Source: Chromobotia macracanthus
Taxonomy: Eukaryota; Chordata; Actinopteri; Cypriniformes; Botiidae
DNA: 64,000 nucleotides
Reading direction: 5' to 3'
Assembly: GCA_036877525.1 (NCBI GenBank)
Contig: JAZGTH010000035.1
Coordinates: forward strand, 392,001 to 456,000
In this document: positions 21,725 through 35,300 of the stretch, piece after piece
Layout: the number at the start of each line of letters is the position of its first letter
Position numbering within the stretch: the first letter of the stretch is position 1
Notes under the pieces: model-generated
Databases searched by the model: none
Told to the model about the DNA's origin: nothing
The model's input: the letters and a program-made list of their open reading frames with translations, nothing else
Program-made: the position numbers and the translations under genes

Positions 21725-21860
21725 ATGTTGTGGGTGGTTGGCATAGTGATGCTGTGTGGTTTCTAAGGTGTTCAGGGCTTTTTAAAAGCAGTTTACTATG
21801 CATTACCTTTTTAGTGTGGTTGAAGGAAATGCTTTTAGTTTAGTGTGGTTGCTTAATGGT
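21725..21860. repeat. GGTTGCTAG-like degenerate repeat
   Basis: Repeated fragments GTGGGTGGTTGGCATAG, GTGTGGTTTCTAAGG and TGTGGTTGCTTAATGG resemble the tract at 2538-2625 but are more diverged. Confidence 0.4.
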
Positions 21861-23294
21861 CAACAGGCCAACCACAGGTCTCTGTGATATTCTGATACTC
21901 TCTGTAATATTCTGAACACTGTACAGCTTTGTCCCTCCTCCCCATTTTCACCTATTTTATCATCTGCTATTGTAAAAAAATGTACATCCAATTTCTTAGA
22001 AAAGTAATAACACACCTTTAGAAATCGAGTTGTAGTGCACAGGTTGTCCATGACCACTCTCATCCTTTAGGGACGATATAAAAAATGGGAAAAAAAGAAC
22101 CTGGATTTGATCCCAACTCCACTTAATGATTCTGGTTACATAATTTTTTTGAAATGTTTAAGGAAGAAATAATAGACATTAATTAGAAAGCAATTATTTT
22201 TGCATTCACTACCTTCCAGAAACCTGTTTTACCAAATGATGAGCTCATTTCAGATTCCAGACAACAGAACACTAATGAACATCAAAAACAGGTTAGTATT
22301 AGGCCAATACAAAAAGGAATATGAAAATCATTTCGTAGATGCCAAATCATTCTTTTAAAAAAGAAACAGTGCGGATAATTAACAAATCTGGAGCGATATT
22401 TTGATGACTCACGTTTGTACTAAATGCAAGTGTGAATAAGAGCTAAGACTCTTCATTATTAACTATAAAATAGTCTGTAAACAGAGTATTCATAGAACAG
22501 TGCACTTTAAAAAGCCAAAAATGAATTAAAATTCAATGGCCACCATGATATCAGCTAGAAACCTTGTATCCAACCATGTACCATGTATCAGACCTAGTGG
22601 AACAGGATGCACTGAACAACATCTCAGAAGTCCAATAGCACAAAGATCTCCACATTTCCACATGTTCATACTGTACTCCAGTTTTATAACAGAAAAACAC
22701 ATCTATGCGCAGCATGTACAATAAATAATTTTCTCTCTATCTGAGCCACTAAAGATGGCTTTTACAGACCAGCTGCTGGCATCTGCTCTTACCTTACTGT
22801 ATACCCAGGAGCTTAATTAGCATTGGATCCACCTGGATCTCTCTATGGAGTGAACATCTGAAACAAAAACAAATTCAGGTAGAAAAACAACCTGTTACTG
22901 CCTGCTGCACAGGAAAACACGAGAGGAAAGGGCCGAGATGATTGTGCACATCTGGTGAAGTTTAATAATACCTTTGTTATACAGATCATGTTTGAGCTAA
23001 TGTACATGGCCATGTGTTACTGTAACACACTTACAATAGCATATAAATGAATGGTTACAGTAACAGTAGGTCAGTATACAGTGGGTGATGTCAGTGTGAG
23101 TAAGTGTGTAAGGGGTTAGAAAAGATGAGTGTGAGTGTGTGTGTATTCACCCCAAGGCACTGTGTGCTGTGTACTGTCAGCAAACACTTTTAAAAACAAC
23201 AGGGAGGAAATTAATGGATGAGGAAATAAATAGTCTCGAAATGATCAGCCAGACTTCAAAGCTAGGTTTTTAGAGGCTGTAAGAGTCCATGCCT

Positions 23295-23297
<3 letters not shown>

Positions 23298-23337
<40 letters not shown>
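23298..23337. repeat. CA microsatellite
   Basis: An uninterrupted (CA)20 run. It accounts for the run of Cys-Val codons in the reverse frame. Confidence 0.97.
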
Positions 23338-23340
<3 letters not shown>

Positions 23341-23910
23341 TTCTCCCTGACAGTGCACAAATTGGGCAGGTGTTATGTATGTGAAAACACCTTTTCCTCT
23401 CTGTCTCCCCCTTTGTGGATAAGTGTTTGGTGTGTGAACTCACCTGTGGTAAGACAAAGGTGATGCATTCAGCAAATCCATGCGAATACAAGCCTGTTGA
23501 GAACAATGTGTAAAATTGAAACTGTTTATAATAAAACCACTGGATAACATTCAGCAGTCCCAATTTATGGATGCTCGAACTTCAAATGTATAAAATGTCA
23601 AATTTTAAACCAAGGGACATATGTATTTAAATCTTTATATATCTTAATTTTAACAATACAGAGAGATTAAAGTAATATATCTAAGCAATTAAAACTGAAG
23701 AGGGGAGTTTCTGTAAAATGTAATTCCACAAAATGAAAATTCTAACTGAGGCAAAAGTTCCCTCACATGTATTCCCTCTTAAAATGGCTCAAATCACACA
23801 CAGGTGTATCACACCAGGTTCATAATAGTAACATAATAGTAGATCGTTACTCGTTAACCTCAGACATTTAGTTTGGTGTGCTCCTGTCTGTTGAAGTGAG
23901 AGTGAGCACC

Positions 23911-24490
23911 ATGGTGAGAGCAAAAGAGCTGTCAGAGGCCTTCAGAAAAAGTATTGTAGCATCCTATGAGTCTGGTAAGGGATTTAAAAAGATCTCAAAG
24001 GATTTTGTAATCAGCCATTTCACTGTCCGGAAGATTGTCCACAAGTGGAGGGCTTTCAAAACAACTGCCAACATGCCCAGGTCTGGTCGCCCTAGCAAAT
24101 TCACCCCAAGAGCAGACCGCAAGATGCTAAAAGAGGTCTCCAAAAACCCTAAAATGTCATCTCGGGACCTACAGCAGGCTCTGGCTACTGTTGATGTAAA
24201 AGTGCATGCCTCTACAATAAGAAAGAGACTGCACAAGTTTAACTTGCATGGGAGGTGTGCAAGGAAGAAACCTTTGCTCTATGAGAGAAACATCAAGGCC
24301 AGACTGACATTTGCCAGAGAGAATGATGACAAAGACCAGGACTTCTGGAATAATGTTCTTTGGACAGATGAGTCCAAAACTGAATTATTTGGACACCAGA
24401 GCAGAGGACATGTTTGGCGTAAACCAAAGAGCATTCCAGGAAAGAACCTCATACCAACTGTGAAGCATGGAGGTGGAAGTGTCATAGTGT
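23911..24490 (+). pseudogene. Truncated Tc1-like transposase
   Basis: Tc1/mariner transposases cut and paste DNA at TA dinucleotides. From the ATG at 23911 the frame reads MVRAKELSEAFRKSIVASYE and continues with a paired helix-turn-helix region. The inter-domain GRPSKF motif follows, then the start of the catalytic domain at VLWTDESKTELFG, which holds the first Asp of the DDE triad. Coding stops matching at KHGGGSVIV, where a TA microsatellite begins. The second Asp and the Glu are absent, so it cannot be active. The coding part has no internal stop, so the insertion is fairly recent. The stretch upstream (about 23700-23910) is the expected 5' region of this family. Confidence 0.9.
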
Positions 24491-24535
<45 letters not shown>

Positions 24536-24536
24536 T
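24491..24536. repeat. TA microsatellite truncating the transposase
   Basis: A (TA)n run with one G interruption at 24517. It begins exactly where homology to the transposase catalytic domain ends. Confidence 0.95.
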
Positions 24537-27500
24537 GGATATGAGAAATGACATTGGCTTAAATCATTTGATTATAAAAAATGTAGTAGTAAGTCTAACA
24601 TCATTTGTAAAGTGTGGCCACTGTATGTATTAATCATTTTCATGTGCAAATTTGATGTTAACATTCCAAGTTCATAGGTTGGTATGTATGATACATAACT
24701 CAGATATGCGTGTGATTGTCTGGGTATATGTATGTGTGTGGGCTGTAGTCTGAGCAGCTGGAGCTGTCAGTAATTCCTGCTCCTGGGGGGTTGTTATTTT
24801 ACAGTTTATAGGACTTTACTGAGCTCCATTCCCTGCCTGAGACACCACTACAGATACCAAGACAGAGATGAAAACTGATGTAAAACTGAACCACAGAGCT
24901 CATATGCCATTACAGACCTTATAACAATCATCACACACACACACAGTGGTCCTCACTAATATAGCTTTAAAGGTGCTTGTGTGTGCTGTCATTGTGTTTT
25001 ACTAGCACCAGCATGAATACTCATGCAGTACACACCACCTGCATATACACATTCACACAGGCTAAACTAAAGTATTCTATAGGCTGTGTGATTGATAAAA
25101 CATGTCTTGCAGGGCTTACCCACTGAATGAACCTGACTGTGTTAAAAGGAAAGGTAATGATACCCCTCTATATCCACTGGAACTAGCTAAACAGCCCTCT
25201 GGGTAATGATAATGTTTTCCTCTTGTGCTCCCATGGCCATGCTGAAGCAGTGGAATGTTAAAAATAAGCCCATTAAAAGTTAGGGAAAGTGCTGGGTGAG
25301 GGGCGGGTCTCTGTGTGTGTGCACATGTACTGTGAGGGCTAAGTAGGTGTCCAAGATCCAAACACTGCTGAACTTTTGAAACTTCTTTCACATATCTGTT
25401 TATTAGATATCTGTGCCATTGTGGGCTATCAGAAGTAATGCACTGACAGCACTGTACAACAATATCAGTCAATATAAAAGCATTTATATGGACTGTATTT
25501 CATAGACAAATAAACATGATACTATTAGCAGCATGAAACTGCATTAGTAAAGCATATGTTCTTATGCTTTAAACGTATCATTGAATGTATTAAAAACAGT
25601 GCATTTATTTCAGCATTTCGTTGTGCAATTATTTTAAAATGAAATGTGAGACAGATGAGAGAAGCACAGTCTGAAAAACAATAAAATATATTTTACATTT
25701 TAAAAATTGCAACGTTTTCTTTTGAGGGTAGGTTGGGATACATTTTTCTATAATTAGCAAAATAAGAGATGTCCAGGGCATGTACGTGGGTTAGGTAGCC
25801 AAGTAAAAAAAGTTTGCTTAGTTATCCTATACTGTACATACTTTTATACTTTACTAGTTATACTTTGTACTTAAGTTATACTTTGGAGACAAAACTGTGC
25901 CCAAAGGATTGCTGAATGGCAAAAATGAGTGTTGTGCCAGGGTTTCAGTTAGGGTTAGTCTTCAGTATTGTAATTAGATTTATTTTAAAAGAACACAAGA
26001 ATACTTTATGTCCCCATATAGATAGATTATGCATGTATGTGCTAACTTATGGCTTTGCATCCCTTGCTCAGCTCATGAAAAACACCTTTAACCTCACCAC
26101 ATACACAAATTAAAGCTTTTTACACTGAACTCTGCACACACATGTACACAGCACATACACAATAATACTGTTTGTTCCATGTGTTGTTACAATACACAAC
26201 TTCACAACAACACATAAGGGTCACAAACACAGCAACACACTGCCTTTCAGATCATTTTAGGTCTATGTGTAATCTGCCAAAACGTTTACATTTAAAAAAA
26301 CAATAGTTTCTCTGTTTGTTCTGTTTAGGAAATAATCAGCAATTTCTGTCTGCATAGTTCAATATCTTTCTGCTTTCTTCCAGCTATTCTAACTTCAACC
26401 TGCTTTTTTTTCCTCCTCCACTGGAAAAAGAACATGAGCAGATACTGATGTCCAATCCAACAACCTCAAGGTAACACTAACAAAATAAAACATTACATTA
26501 TTCATGCTGCAATTAAGGAACTGATCTAAAATTTCATCTAGTTCACATCACACACAAGCAGCCCTTTCTTGTTTTTCTGTCTCTGATAAACAAACACACA
26601 CACACTCACTCACTGACACAAATCTTGTCATTTCTGCCAGAGACATGAATTTGATTATCTGCTGAATAGATAATAGGCCCCAACGATGATTTATAACATC
26701 ATTATCGATGAAGGCATTTTTACAGCATCAATATAACCATATTTCATAAAGTTCATTCTCCCACGACAAACCTAAAACTCTTACTCACAATATAAAACAA
26801 TCAAAACATCCCAAATAATTATTTTCAAAACAATCATTGTGGAAAAAGAGATGGAGAAGGATTTTCAGTGAAACGTAATTTGATTTCACTGGATGCGGGT
26901 GAGTCAGAGACTTTCAAAGCATATCAGGAACAAGACTGCAAGCAGCCTGCAAAAGCTAGCTCTAATTTTTCAGCAGTTATATGACTGGGCATTTTTAACC
27001 TACCTTCAACCTCCCCCTCCGACATCTCCTCATTTACATACATGGAAATAATAACCCAGAGATGTGAGGCTAGAGAACTAATGTGACATGTTGTGTTAAT
27101 TTCACCTTGGCTATGAAACATAATTGCAGCACAATAGGAAATATGAGATGCATGAAGCCCCAGCTGATCTTAGCAGTAATTTGCATGCTGTTGCCAAATA
27201 CCTCAATGGCGACAGACTGTGCATTGAGACCAGGCTGAAACCAGCTTTCATCAACCCAAACATCCCACTTATAGTGTTTAAACAACCTTAATGGCGAACA
27301 GCGCCAACTGTCTTCTCACTCTGAGGGGACAGCGAGTCTGCCCAGAAGAAAATGTTATTGCTCTGAGGTTGCTTTTTTTTACAGCTCAGGAGATGTAACA
27401 TAGTTCTCAGTTATACTTCATTTAAAGAATTAACTTTGTCACAGAGGTTTCTGCCAAAAATCCTTAGGAGAATTAATAATAGAAATAAATGGCACAGTTG

Positions 27501-28724
27501 GTATCACAAGAGATTCTTAAGGGGCTTTCTTTTTGGAGAAAAATCTGGGAAACAGGAAACTTTAGCAAAAGTCTTCATTTTCTCTCCATTTACCCATACT
27601 GCTGTCTCGTAGAATAATTTTTTAAAGTGATAGAACATAGATTTTTTTCTCCTGTGGGTGGGTTTTATGTGGGTTTTAAAAAAACAGACAATTTGGTCCT
27701 TTGTTTTGTTTAACACGAATGTAAATGTGTTATTTATAGATATTTACATGAGCTGAAACTAAACTATGCTGTGTTGACAGTTTCAGAACTAGGATGGAAT
27801 TGTAATAGCTCTGGCTGCTCTGAGGTGATTATAAACAAGCATATGTTTCCAAGGTGAGCAGAAGCTTGATGGAGCTCTCATACCTCACAAAGGATCTCAA
27901 AGAGATCTCTGCTTTCTTAACATTGAAACATTTTGGTCCTGGAACATGATAAATAGAAGATCTAAAAAGCAGGTGTGGAATCCACTCACAGAAATTTTAC
28001 ACGGTTCATCTTTTCAGAGAAGGTGGTATGTGTCCTTACTTTGCAGGTCTCTTGTCACTCTTGCTCATCTCCAGCCATCTGCCACTGGGAAGATGTTTGA
28101 GCCCAAGTAAAATGGCCCTAAAAAGCTCTATGAATTTACACACCTTCTGCTTGCTTGTAGTAAAACATTCGGTTCTGTGAACCTTTTATGTGAATCAGAC
28201 CCATGAGAGCTTCTTTACTTTGGTACTTTACTTTTGGCATTTGGCAAGAAGGCAAAGCAATGGCTGTACTGCTTAGCTGTACTACAGCTTTTATATGAGC
28301 AAAGATGTTCTGAAAATGTTTTGCCTGAAGTTGAGAATCTAGAGCTATAACATTACATGCTTGTATGGAAATCAACAAGATGTAATTTTGTAACACGAAT
28401 TGTGTATAATATGGCAGGAAAAATCAATGGAAATATTTTTCCACAGACCATAATACAACAAGGCATATATACAAAACAGTCCAGACAGAAATCTGTACTT
28501 ACAATAAGTGATCCATCACATCCCCTTTATAAAAAAATAGAAATAATGTTTTTAGAAAGATGCTACAGAGTGCTCAGAGATCCTAAGAATATCTAAGAGA
28601 TCATTATTCCATATTCCCCTGTTTTAATAAACAGTGGAAGTTTTAATGTATTTCATTGATCTAGGAGATGTGTATTTTTGTGTAATACTGTATTTTATGT
28701 TATTTTACCATATTTTACTTTTTA

Positions 28725-28812
28725 GACCTGTGATGGACTGGCCACTTGTGTTACCCTGCTTGGGCCCAAGACTGTGATACACTTCGTGTGACCCTAAAGG
28801 CATAAGTGGATA
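28725..28812 (+). repeat. SINE 3' fragment
   Basis: CCTGTGATGGACTGGCCACT, TTACCCTGCTTGGGCCCAAG and a GTGTGACCCTAAAGGC tail match the distal part of the SINE family at 13281-13515. No head is present. Confidence 0.5.
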
Positions 28813-30408
28813 TTATATAGATATTGTACTTATTTTACTTTTATTCTTTAATTTCAAACAGAGAGCAGCTCAAGTTGTATGTATGACATTTTATTTTGTC
28901 TTGTATAGTTTTTTACCACTGAATGTCTCTGTGCGCGATTGACATTTTATAAATATGTTAGTGCCAAATTACAAATTTTGTTTGGGTTTCGGCATTAACA
29001 GTAGTAAGTTTTTAATGTGATATAACTAATGAGGCAACACCCTGAGTTTAAATGGGATGAAGTTTTGGTTTGAAATTCAAAATGACAAAAAACAGAAGAG
29101 AAAAAGTAAATTTGAGTACATTTTTTTGTTTAGGTTAATGTTACCTCTTTTGTTGTTTGTCCTGTTATATCTTCAGGATCAAATCTAACGTCACAGCTGC
29201 AGGCTTCTATGAAAACCATCACACCCTGTGCCTGATGAGAATTCTTTAGATGAATCAGAACCACTGGACCATGTTCACAAGAAACAGAAGAGAAAAACAA
29301 ACCCACCCAGTAACAGTAAATGCTGAGGGTCTTTGTAAACCCAAAGCCAGCAGGCACCAAGACCAGAGCTTCCTTTAAATGAATCCAAACTAGCTTTTAG
29401 CAGCTATTATCAAAGAGACCACAAAGCTGAGTGAGCAAATACTGTTAAAGAGTGAAAGAACATTTCTGATCACCCCACTTTTTTGATAGCTGTTGAACTG
29501 CATCCCTCAATAGTGGCATCATATTGTAGCTAATGAAGAAGGATAGCAGGCATCCACATGACAGCACAATCCTGAACAATAGTATATTTTTATAAAAAAT
29601 AATATTATTTGCTTGTGGGCTGTCAGGATCCATAACAAAATAATTACACGCAAGGATCATTAGTCAAGCCAACAGGCAAAAAACAAACAAACATGCCCTT
29701 GTATCTGAAGGGATCTGGGTTCAAATGAGACAAGGGCCACTGCTGTGTCGTGATCTACAGCGAGCTGCTCTAAAATTAGTTTTGAAAGAGTTTTGAATGT
29801 ATCTATAGCCAAATATCTCATCTATATGTTATGTTGTGCACTGATTCTGTGTTCATTATTTGGTATGTTTATGTTTAAAGTGAAATACAAGACAATAATA
29901 TGTTTAAAGAAAGGCACTGAAGGATGAAGGGACATTATTGCTGAATCTCTCTCCATGTATGGACTTGATGTGTTTGATTGGATTGTGTGTGGTCCAGTCT
30001 GACCGGCTCGCTATAAACTGACAGTGTTTTGAAAACGGTGGCGCTCCATTTACCACTGTCTCCCCACAGCAGCTGTGCGGCAATATCAGGCGCTGAATTA
30101 AGGCTGCAAACGGATTTCAATGGATTACTTGAGACAAGCTGAACTCACATGGGACTGAAATGGACTTGATGTGAAATTTACCCCACCATTATTTGAGTAT
30201 TTCCTGCAGGATCGATAAAGAGTGGAACTCAGTTGAGAGTAGGAACGAAGAGGGTTTGTGTGGATGGATGGATTTATGAATGGATGGAAAAACAGACAGA
30301 CAGATAAATCAGGTTTAATCTGAATACATGACTCTTGCCCCTTGGATCTTCATCAAATGACAAATAATTTTACACCAATCACATTCATCGTTATTCTGAC
30401 TTTATTAA

Positions 30409-30432
30409 ATAATAATAATAATAACAATAAAA
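30409..30432. repeat. AAT microsatellite
   Basis: A short (AAT)n run, interrupted once by AAC, about 24 bases. Confidence 0.9.
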
Positions 30433-31674
30433 AAGAACTTTTTCTGTACAAAGTCTACAAACAACAATTTTTGAATGATCTGACCAGTGCCGGGATCTCC
30501 ATCTCTTTTGGTGTTGGCCTCCTGTCCCAGACAGACGAGGTAATACTATTACAGCTCTGCAGCAAAGCCAAAACAGGCCAGAGCTCCAAGGCACTTGGAA
30601 TAGAATCAACAAGAGTCCAATGAAAACAGAGCTGAATACACAATCTCTCCTTCTTGATCTTTTTCTCCTCCAACAACTGAACAATCCATGTCTGTGGCTG
30701 CTTTCTGCACCTCCTAATAAGACAAGCCCCCCCCTCCCCTTACCCATAAGTCAACAGGACTCCCAGTGTGGCTCTGGGGAGCGAGAGGCCAGTCTGAGAT
30801 ACAATAAAGAAATTTACACACATTTCCCCCATGCGCTTACTTGTTCTAGCATTCATTTCACCTTGAGGCGAAACATTCTGTGAAATTCTCACTCTTCTCC
30901 CAGGTTTACACCAAACCTAGTCTTGTTAGCCTTCATTTTCAACAGCCCAAAATAAACGGTGGAGTAAACAGACAGGTAAAATGAAAAAGCATAAGGCCTG
31001 GTTCCTCCGAGGCCCCAGTGACTTTAAACCCAAGAACTGGTGTTTCAAAATGGCTCTCCTCCAAAATAGTTTGCTTAAGGCTTTGATTGTTTGTACATGA
31101 AAGTGGCTTGGGGATTTTCCAACTCCTTCACCAAAGTCGCTCTGCCAGCTTCAAGTAGAAAGTAGAGAGAGGAAAGAGCTGAAGTTGCTCTCTCTCTCTC
31201 TCAACACACTTAGCTCAGTGGCTCTGATTCCTCAGCAATCCATAGGTTGCAATAAAATAAGCTTGAAATTGTCAGCACAGTGTTTCACGCTATGCTCATA
31301 AAACAGTCAAAAGAAAAAACCTAAAACAAGAGACACAATCCTAACTTACTTGGTAAAAGGATTTTTTTATGAATGTAATACACTGTTTCTTTTCCTTGTT
31401 GTCTAATGGTCACAGCCAAATCATTCTGCTACAAACAGACTGAACTTAAGTATTAAACATTCATAGAGGCTCTTAACACTTCAAAAAACAGTTGTGAAAA
31501 GTGGCAATAAGGACAATAATATGATGGAAACTTAAGCAATTCAGCAAAAAGACACAAGTCTAAACTAAAACAAATGTCCACAATATTCTAGGCCACAGCG
31601 TTCACAAAATGGAGGCCAAGACTTTAAAAGCGATCTGTCTTCTAGACCTAGTACCTCTCTCTTCTAACTTAAGC

Positions 31675-31680
31675 TTTATT
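31675..31680 (-). terminator. Candidate nrp2 polyadenylation signal
   Basis: The minus strand reads AATAAA about 320 bases downstream of the NRP2a-type stop codon. Mammalian nrp2 has a longer 3' UTR, so this may be a proximal site only. Confidence 0.35.
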
Positions 31681-32002
31681 AGACTGTATTTTTTTTTACA
31701 AATCTATAGCAATATACATTTTCTTTTTTCTTTTATGTAGGGGGAAAGTCTTTAGTTGATATGTGTTGATTTTTTTATACTCGCTGAGATGTCCACAGGG
31801 CATCTGTTCTGAATCTGGAATCTGTATGACCCCCAGTTATCCTTCAACAATCATGGTCAGATTCAGCCCCGCATTAGTGCCATGAAGTCCATTCACAGTT
31901 TTGGACTGAGCCGGCACCTATTAAAGAGCAGTTACAAGGGGGCACTGGTGAGAGCACACAGTCACACCAGTCCCTCAGGGGCTTTCCTCCTCATCGCTCC
32001 CT
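31681..32002 (-). other. nrp2: nrp2 3' UTR (NRP2a-type transcript)
   Basis: This is the sequence immediately downstream of the stop codon up to the first AATAAA signal. It is non-coding by position. Its extent is inferred. Confidence 0.5.
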
Positions 32003-32307
32003 TCAGGCCTCGGAGCAGCAGCGCTGCTGGTTGATCTTGACCTTGTGCTTGATTCCATCATACAGCTCAAAGTTGTAGTTCTCCAGCGTGGTGGTACTGC
32101 GGGAGGAAAGGCCGTTGTAGGAGCAGGTGCAGTAAAGCAGGAGTCCAGCACACACTGCCCCCAGCAGGACACCCAGGGAACTCATGACGATGATGGTGAC
32201 CAGGATGGGATCCAGTGAGTACAGCCAGGCATTGTCCTTCTCTGAGATCCGTGTCACCGGAGGTTCTCGTGAGGGGTTGGGTGTGGTCCAGGCAGGGAAC
32301 AGGAATT
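32003..32307 (-). CDS. nrp2: nrp2 terminal exon, NRP2a-type transmembrane and SEA tail
   Basis: The acceptor is TTGTTTCAAG. The coding part is 305 nt, ending at TGA 32005-32003. It encodes a juxtamembrane segment (NAWLYSLDPILVTIIVMSSL), a transmembrane helix (GVLLGAVCAGLLLYCTC) and a tail with LENYNFELYDGIKHKVK ending CCSEA. Human NRP2a has the same elements, including LENYNFELYDG and CCSEA. The SEA terminus is the known PDZ ligand for GIPC (synectin). Very high conservation suggests full function. Confidence 0.96.
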
Positions 32308-35300
32308 CTTGAAACAAGAGAAACAAAAATATTTGTAAAGAATTTTGTAAGAATCAATGTGGCCTAAATATTTGTGCATTGTGTTGCCTCAGCCAATATG
32401 TGTTTATTTTTAAAATCATACCAGTCTGCACTTAAAGGTTGGTGAATAGATTTACCTTGACCAATTTGTTCTCTGCCACGGAATAGAGGATTGTTTCCAA
32501 GGTCTTCCGGTCTTTGCTCTGTTTGGAAGACAAACACAGCCAAAATAAAACCCCCAGTTATATCAAATGAGTTGAGGTTATATTAAACAGGCTTTAAGTA
32601 TATTCCAAAAAAAGAACAACCTTGTGCATTTTTCATCCCAAGAGCCAATAATAATATTAACAGCACAATGTGTGAATGCAAAAATGGGTTGGAGAAATAA
32701 CAAAAACGGATGATCACACCACATGAATGCAGCCACTCTGTACTTGGGTCCAAAATAACACGTGGAGGTGTGATTGCAGACAGCATTCTAAAATAATTTC
32801 AAAGCACAAGCCACTTTAACTGCAGTGTGTACAAAAATATCACTTTATTTTAACATTCCATACAACATTTACAAGATCATGAAATTCAGGCTAAACTATA
32901 CCTCATACTGTATGTATTCAAACATTCTGAAATGATACACAGTCAATGGAACAGAAACAGCTAATAATCATGGTTGGATCAAAGCCTTAAATTCATGAAT
33001 GGCAACAAAACAGTGCACACTACCATAGATTCATGAAAAATTATACTGATGCAAACTGTCAACATAATGAGCATTTAATTTATTAAATATATCAATTGAC
33101 CAAAATGATTTAATCAGATTTCAGTTCTGTTCATGGAATTTCTGACATGTATACAATACACATCCTGTATTGTATTTCTGCACATTAAAGTTGTCCAGAC
33201 AGTTGCCTTTTCTCATTTTCTAGGAGGGTGAAAGCATATTAGGCCTGTGTGGTTTTGTGCAGGTACAACCAGAGCCAGGCTCTTGGCATCATATAGTCAC
33301 TTATGGGGTCCCTTTGAGTGTTTTGCTAATTAATATTTTTTGAGGAACAGCAAAAGAAAAGGCCCCTAGCTAGAATGCTTATGACAGTCTCCATAAAATG
33401 TAACCTGGTGCATTACTTAACAGGAAAAATGATGAGGTTTAATCACATCTGATAAAATCAGCCACAATACATTTAAACACATATTATAATTGTTTTTTAG
33501 CAACTCAGGCTAAAATGTAAACAAAATCACACTGATGAGTAACACTGAAGAAAGAAAAGCTCCTGTCCAAACAGAACCAGACTAAGTCCTGATGACTTAG
33601 TCTAAGTTAAACATAAATTCATATATTAATCATACCGGCATAATGAACAACCAGGACTCTTCAGATAAATTTACCTTGCTTAACATGAAACAGAACGAGC
33701 GTCAAAGAGGATAGCTGCTCAAGACAAAACAAGACAAGACATTTTGACAATAGCGTCAATACACATTCAGCTTTAGTCCACAGAAACTCCAAAATCTGTT
33801 GCATATCCTCAAATTCTGCCTTGGACAAGAGGGAGGCCACTGCAGGGTGCTGTAACAATGACCACATGACCAGAATCATATCAAACCCTTAAGAAAAAAT
33901 TCTGAAGCTTTCATAATACATTTGCGGTGTCTCACAGAATATATAACAGCAAAAGCTGTTGTGTGCAGCTCACAGTGGCGGTCCCACAATGCCTGAACAC
34001 ACTCTACTGTATAGAGGATTAGGTGGGACGAGGGGAGACAATGCCAGCAACAGGCCTGCCAGGTCAGGTGGTCTCTCTGGCTGTCTACTGGGATCTTTCA
34101 TGTGCTTTTGTGTTTTAAACAAACCCTTTCAGACCCTAGATACTGCAGAGAAGGTCTATATTTAGAGCAGGCTTTTCTTTAATCTTTCCTTCCATCTCCC
34201 CACACATTCTTTCGTGAAGAGCAGATAAATGGGGGAGAAAGGACCAGGCCGTTCATGATGGGGGATTATTTTCACCTATTGCCAGATGGAGGACAAAACA
34301 AGATATCAGGATTTACTTCTTTCATCTCACTTGCTTTGGATGAAGCCAAAATCTGACATGCATGCCTGGCAGATGCTTTCAGTAATAGGTGAAGCCTCAG
34401 ACTCTTTATGTGTAAAGAGGAAAATATGTTTTGTCAGGGGAAATTTCCACCCTCATTTCTGATGGTGCCTATTTGTGTGTTTGTTTTGTAAAGAAGAGAA
34501 CATTGAACATTATGTATTCGGACAGAACATCTCACACCATAGCATGTTTTTCCTTTCAAAGGTACATCACTGCCTTTCAAGTAGCACATGAAGGTAGTGA
34601 ACAGAATACTCACACCAAGACTTTGAATTAGTATGTGGAGAAACTATTTTGAAGGATTTAAAAGAATAAAGACTATTTCCTGCATAATAGAATCTTTTTA
34701 TACATTATATTAAACAAAAATATCTGCAGCAAGATTGTCATATTCAAATAATAAAATAAATGCAAATTATGTGTTTGCAAGAATATGTTCATTAACACAT
34801 TAAACTATAAACAGAAGATGTATATGGACTGGTGAATAGTGCACATGCTTTGACATTTTCAGTCACTGTTTGGACACTTTAGTCTCACTTTAAAATGTCT
34901 AAATGTCATGGCATTTGATAAAAATATCAAGACACATGGCATCTGCTAATAAATGATGCTAGACATTTTCTCACAACTAACATCACTTTTTAGCCCTTTT
35001 CCTAATTACTTTTAACCAGCTGCTGTCTAGGTCGTTTTTAGTTCACACAGGTTCCCCTAGCAGAAGTTTATACTCTTTTAAAACTTAACAGACTGTTCTG
35101 CATGAAAAGAAAAGTGCTTTGTGCTGTTTTTTTTAAAAACAAATGCCACTTGGGTGGATATTTTATTACATAATGCAATGACATTTTAAACATTTTTAAG
35201 TGTCCAAATACTTTGTGGGGCCACCGTTAGGGGGTGCCCCGAGTTACGCCTGTCTTCTTTCTAAATGAAAACCCTTAAATAAAATTTAAAAATGCAGGAT

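Larger units (their letters stand above)
12801..23600. other. Intergenic sequence with repeats
   Basis: No protein gene was recognised over about 10.8 kb. Identifiable content is SINE relics at 13.3, 15.4 and 20.4 kb, a CA microsatellite at 17.3 kb, and an ATC triplet tract at 18.2 kb. Two somewhat GC-richer stretches (about 15.83-16.01 and 16.55-17.19 kb) could be regulatory. Confidence 0.65.
24640..31669. other. Intergenic sequence between the Tc1 relic and the nrp2 3' end
   Basis: No protein gene was recognised. Short open frames are AT-rich and motif-free. A fragment of the SINE family seen at 13.3 kb lies at 28.73-28.81 kb. The part closest to nrp2 (about 30.9-31.67 kb) may be distal 3' UTR if a more distant polyadenylation site is used. 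Confidence 0.6.

Noticed and set aside
21444..21803. 119-codon minus-strand open frame
   Set aside because: It overlaps a GGTTGCTAG-type repeat and has no recognisable domain.
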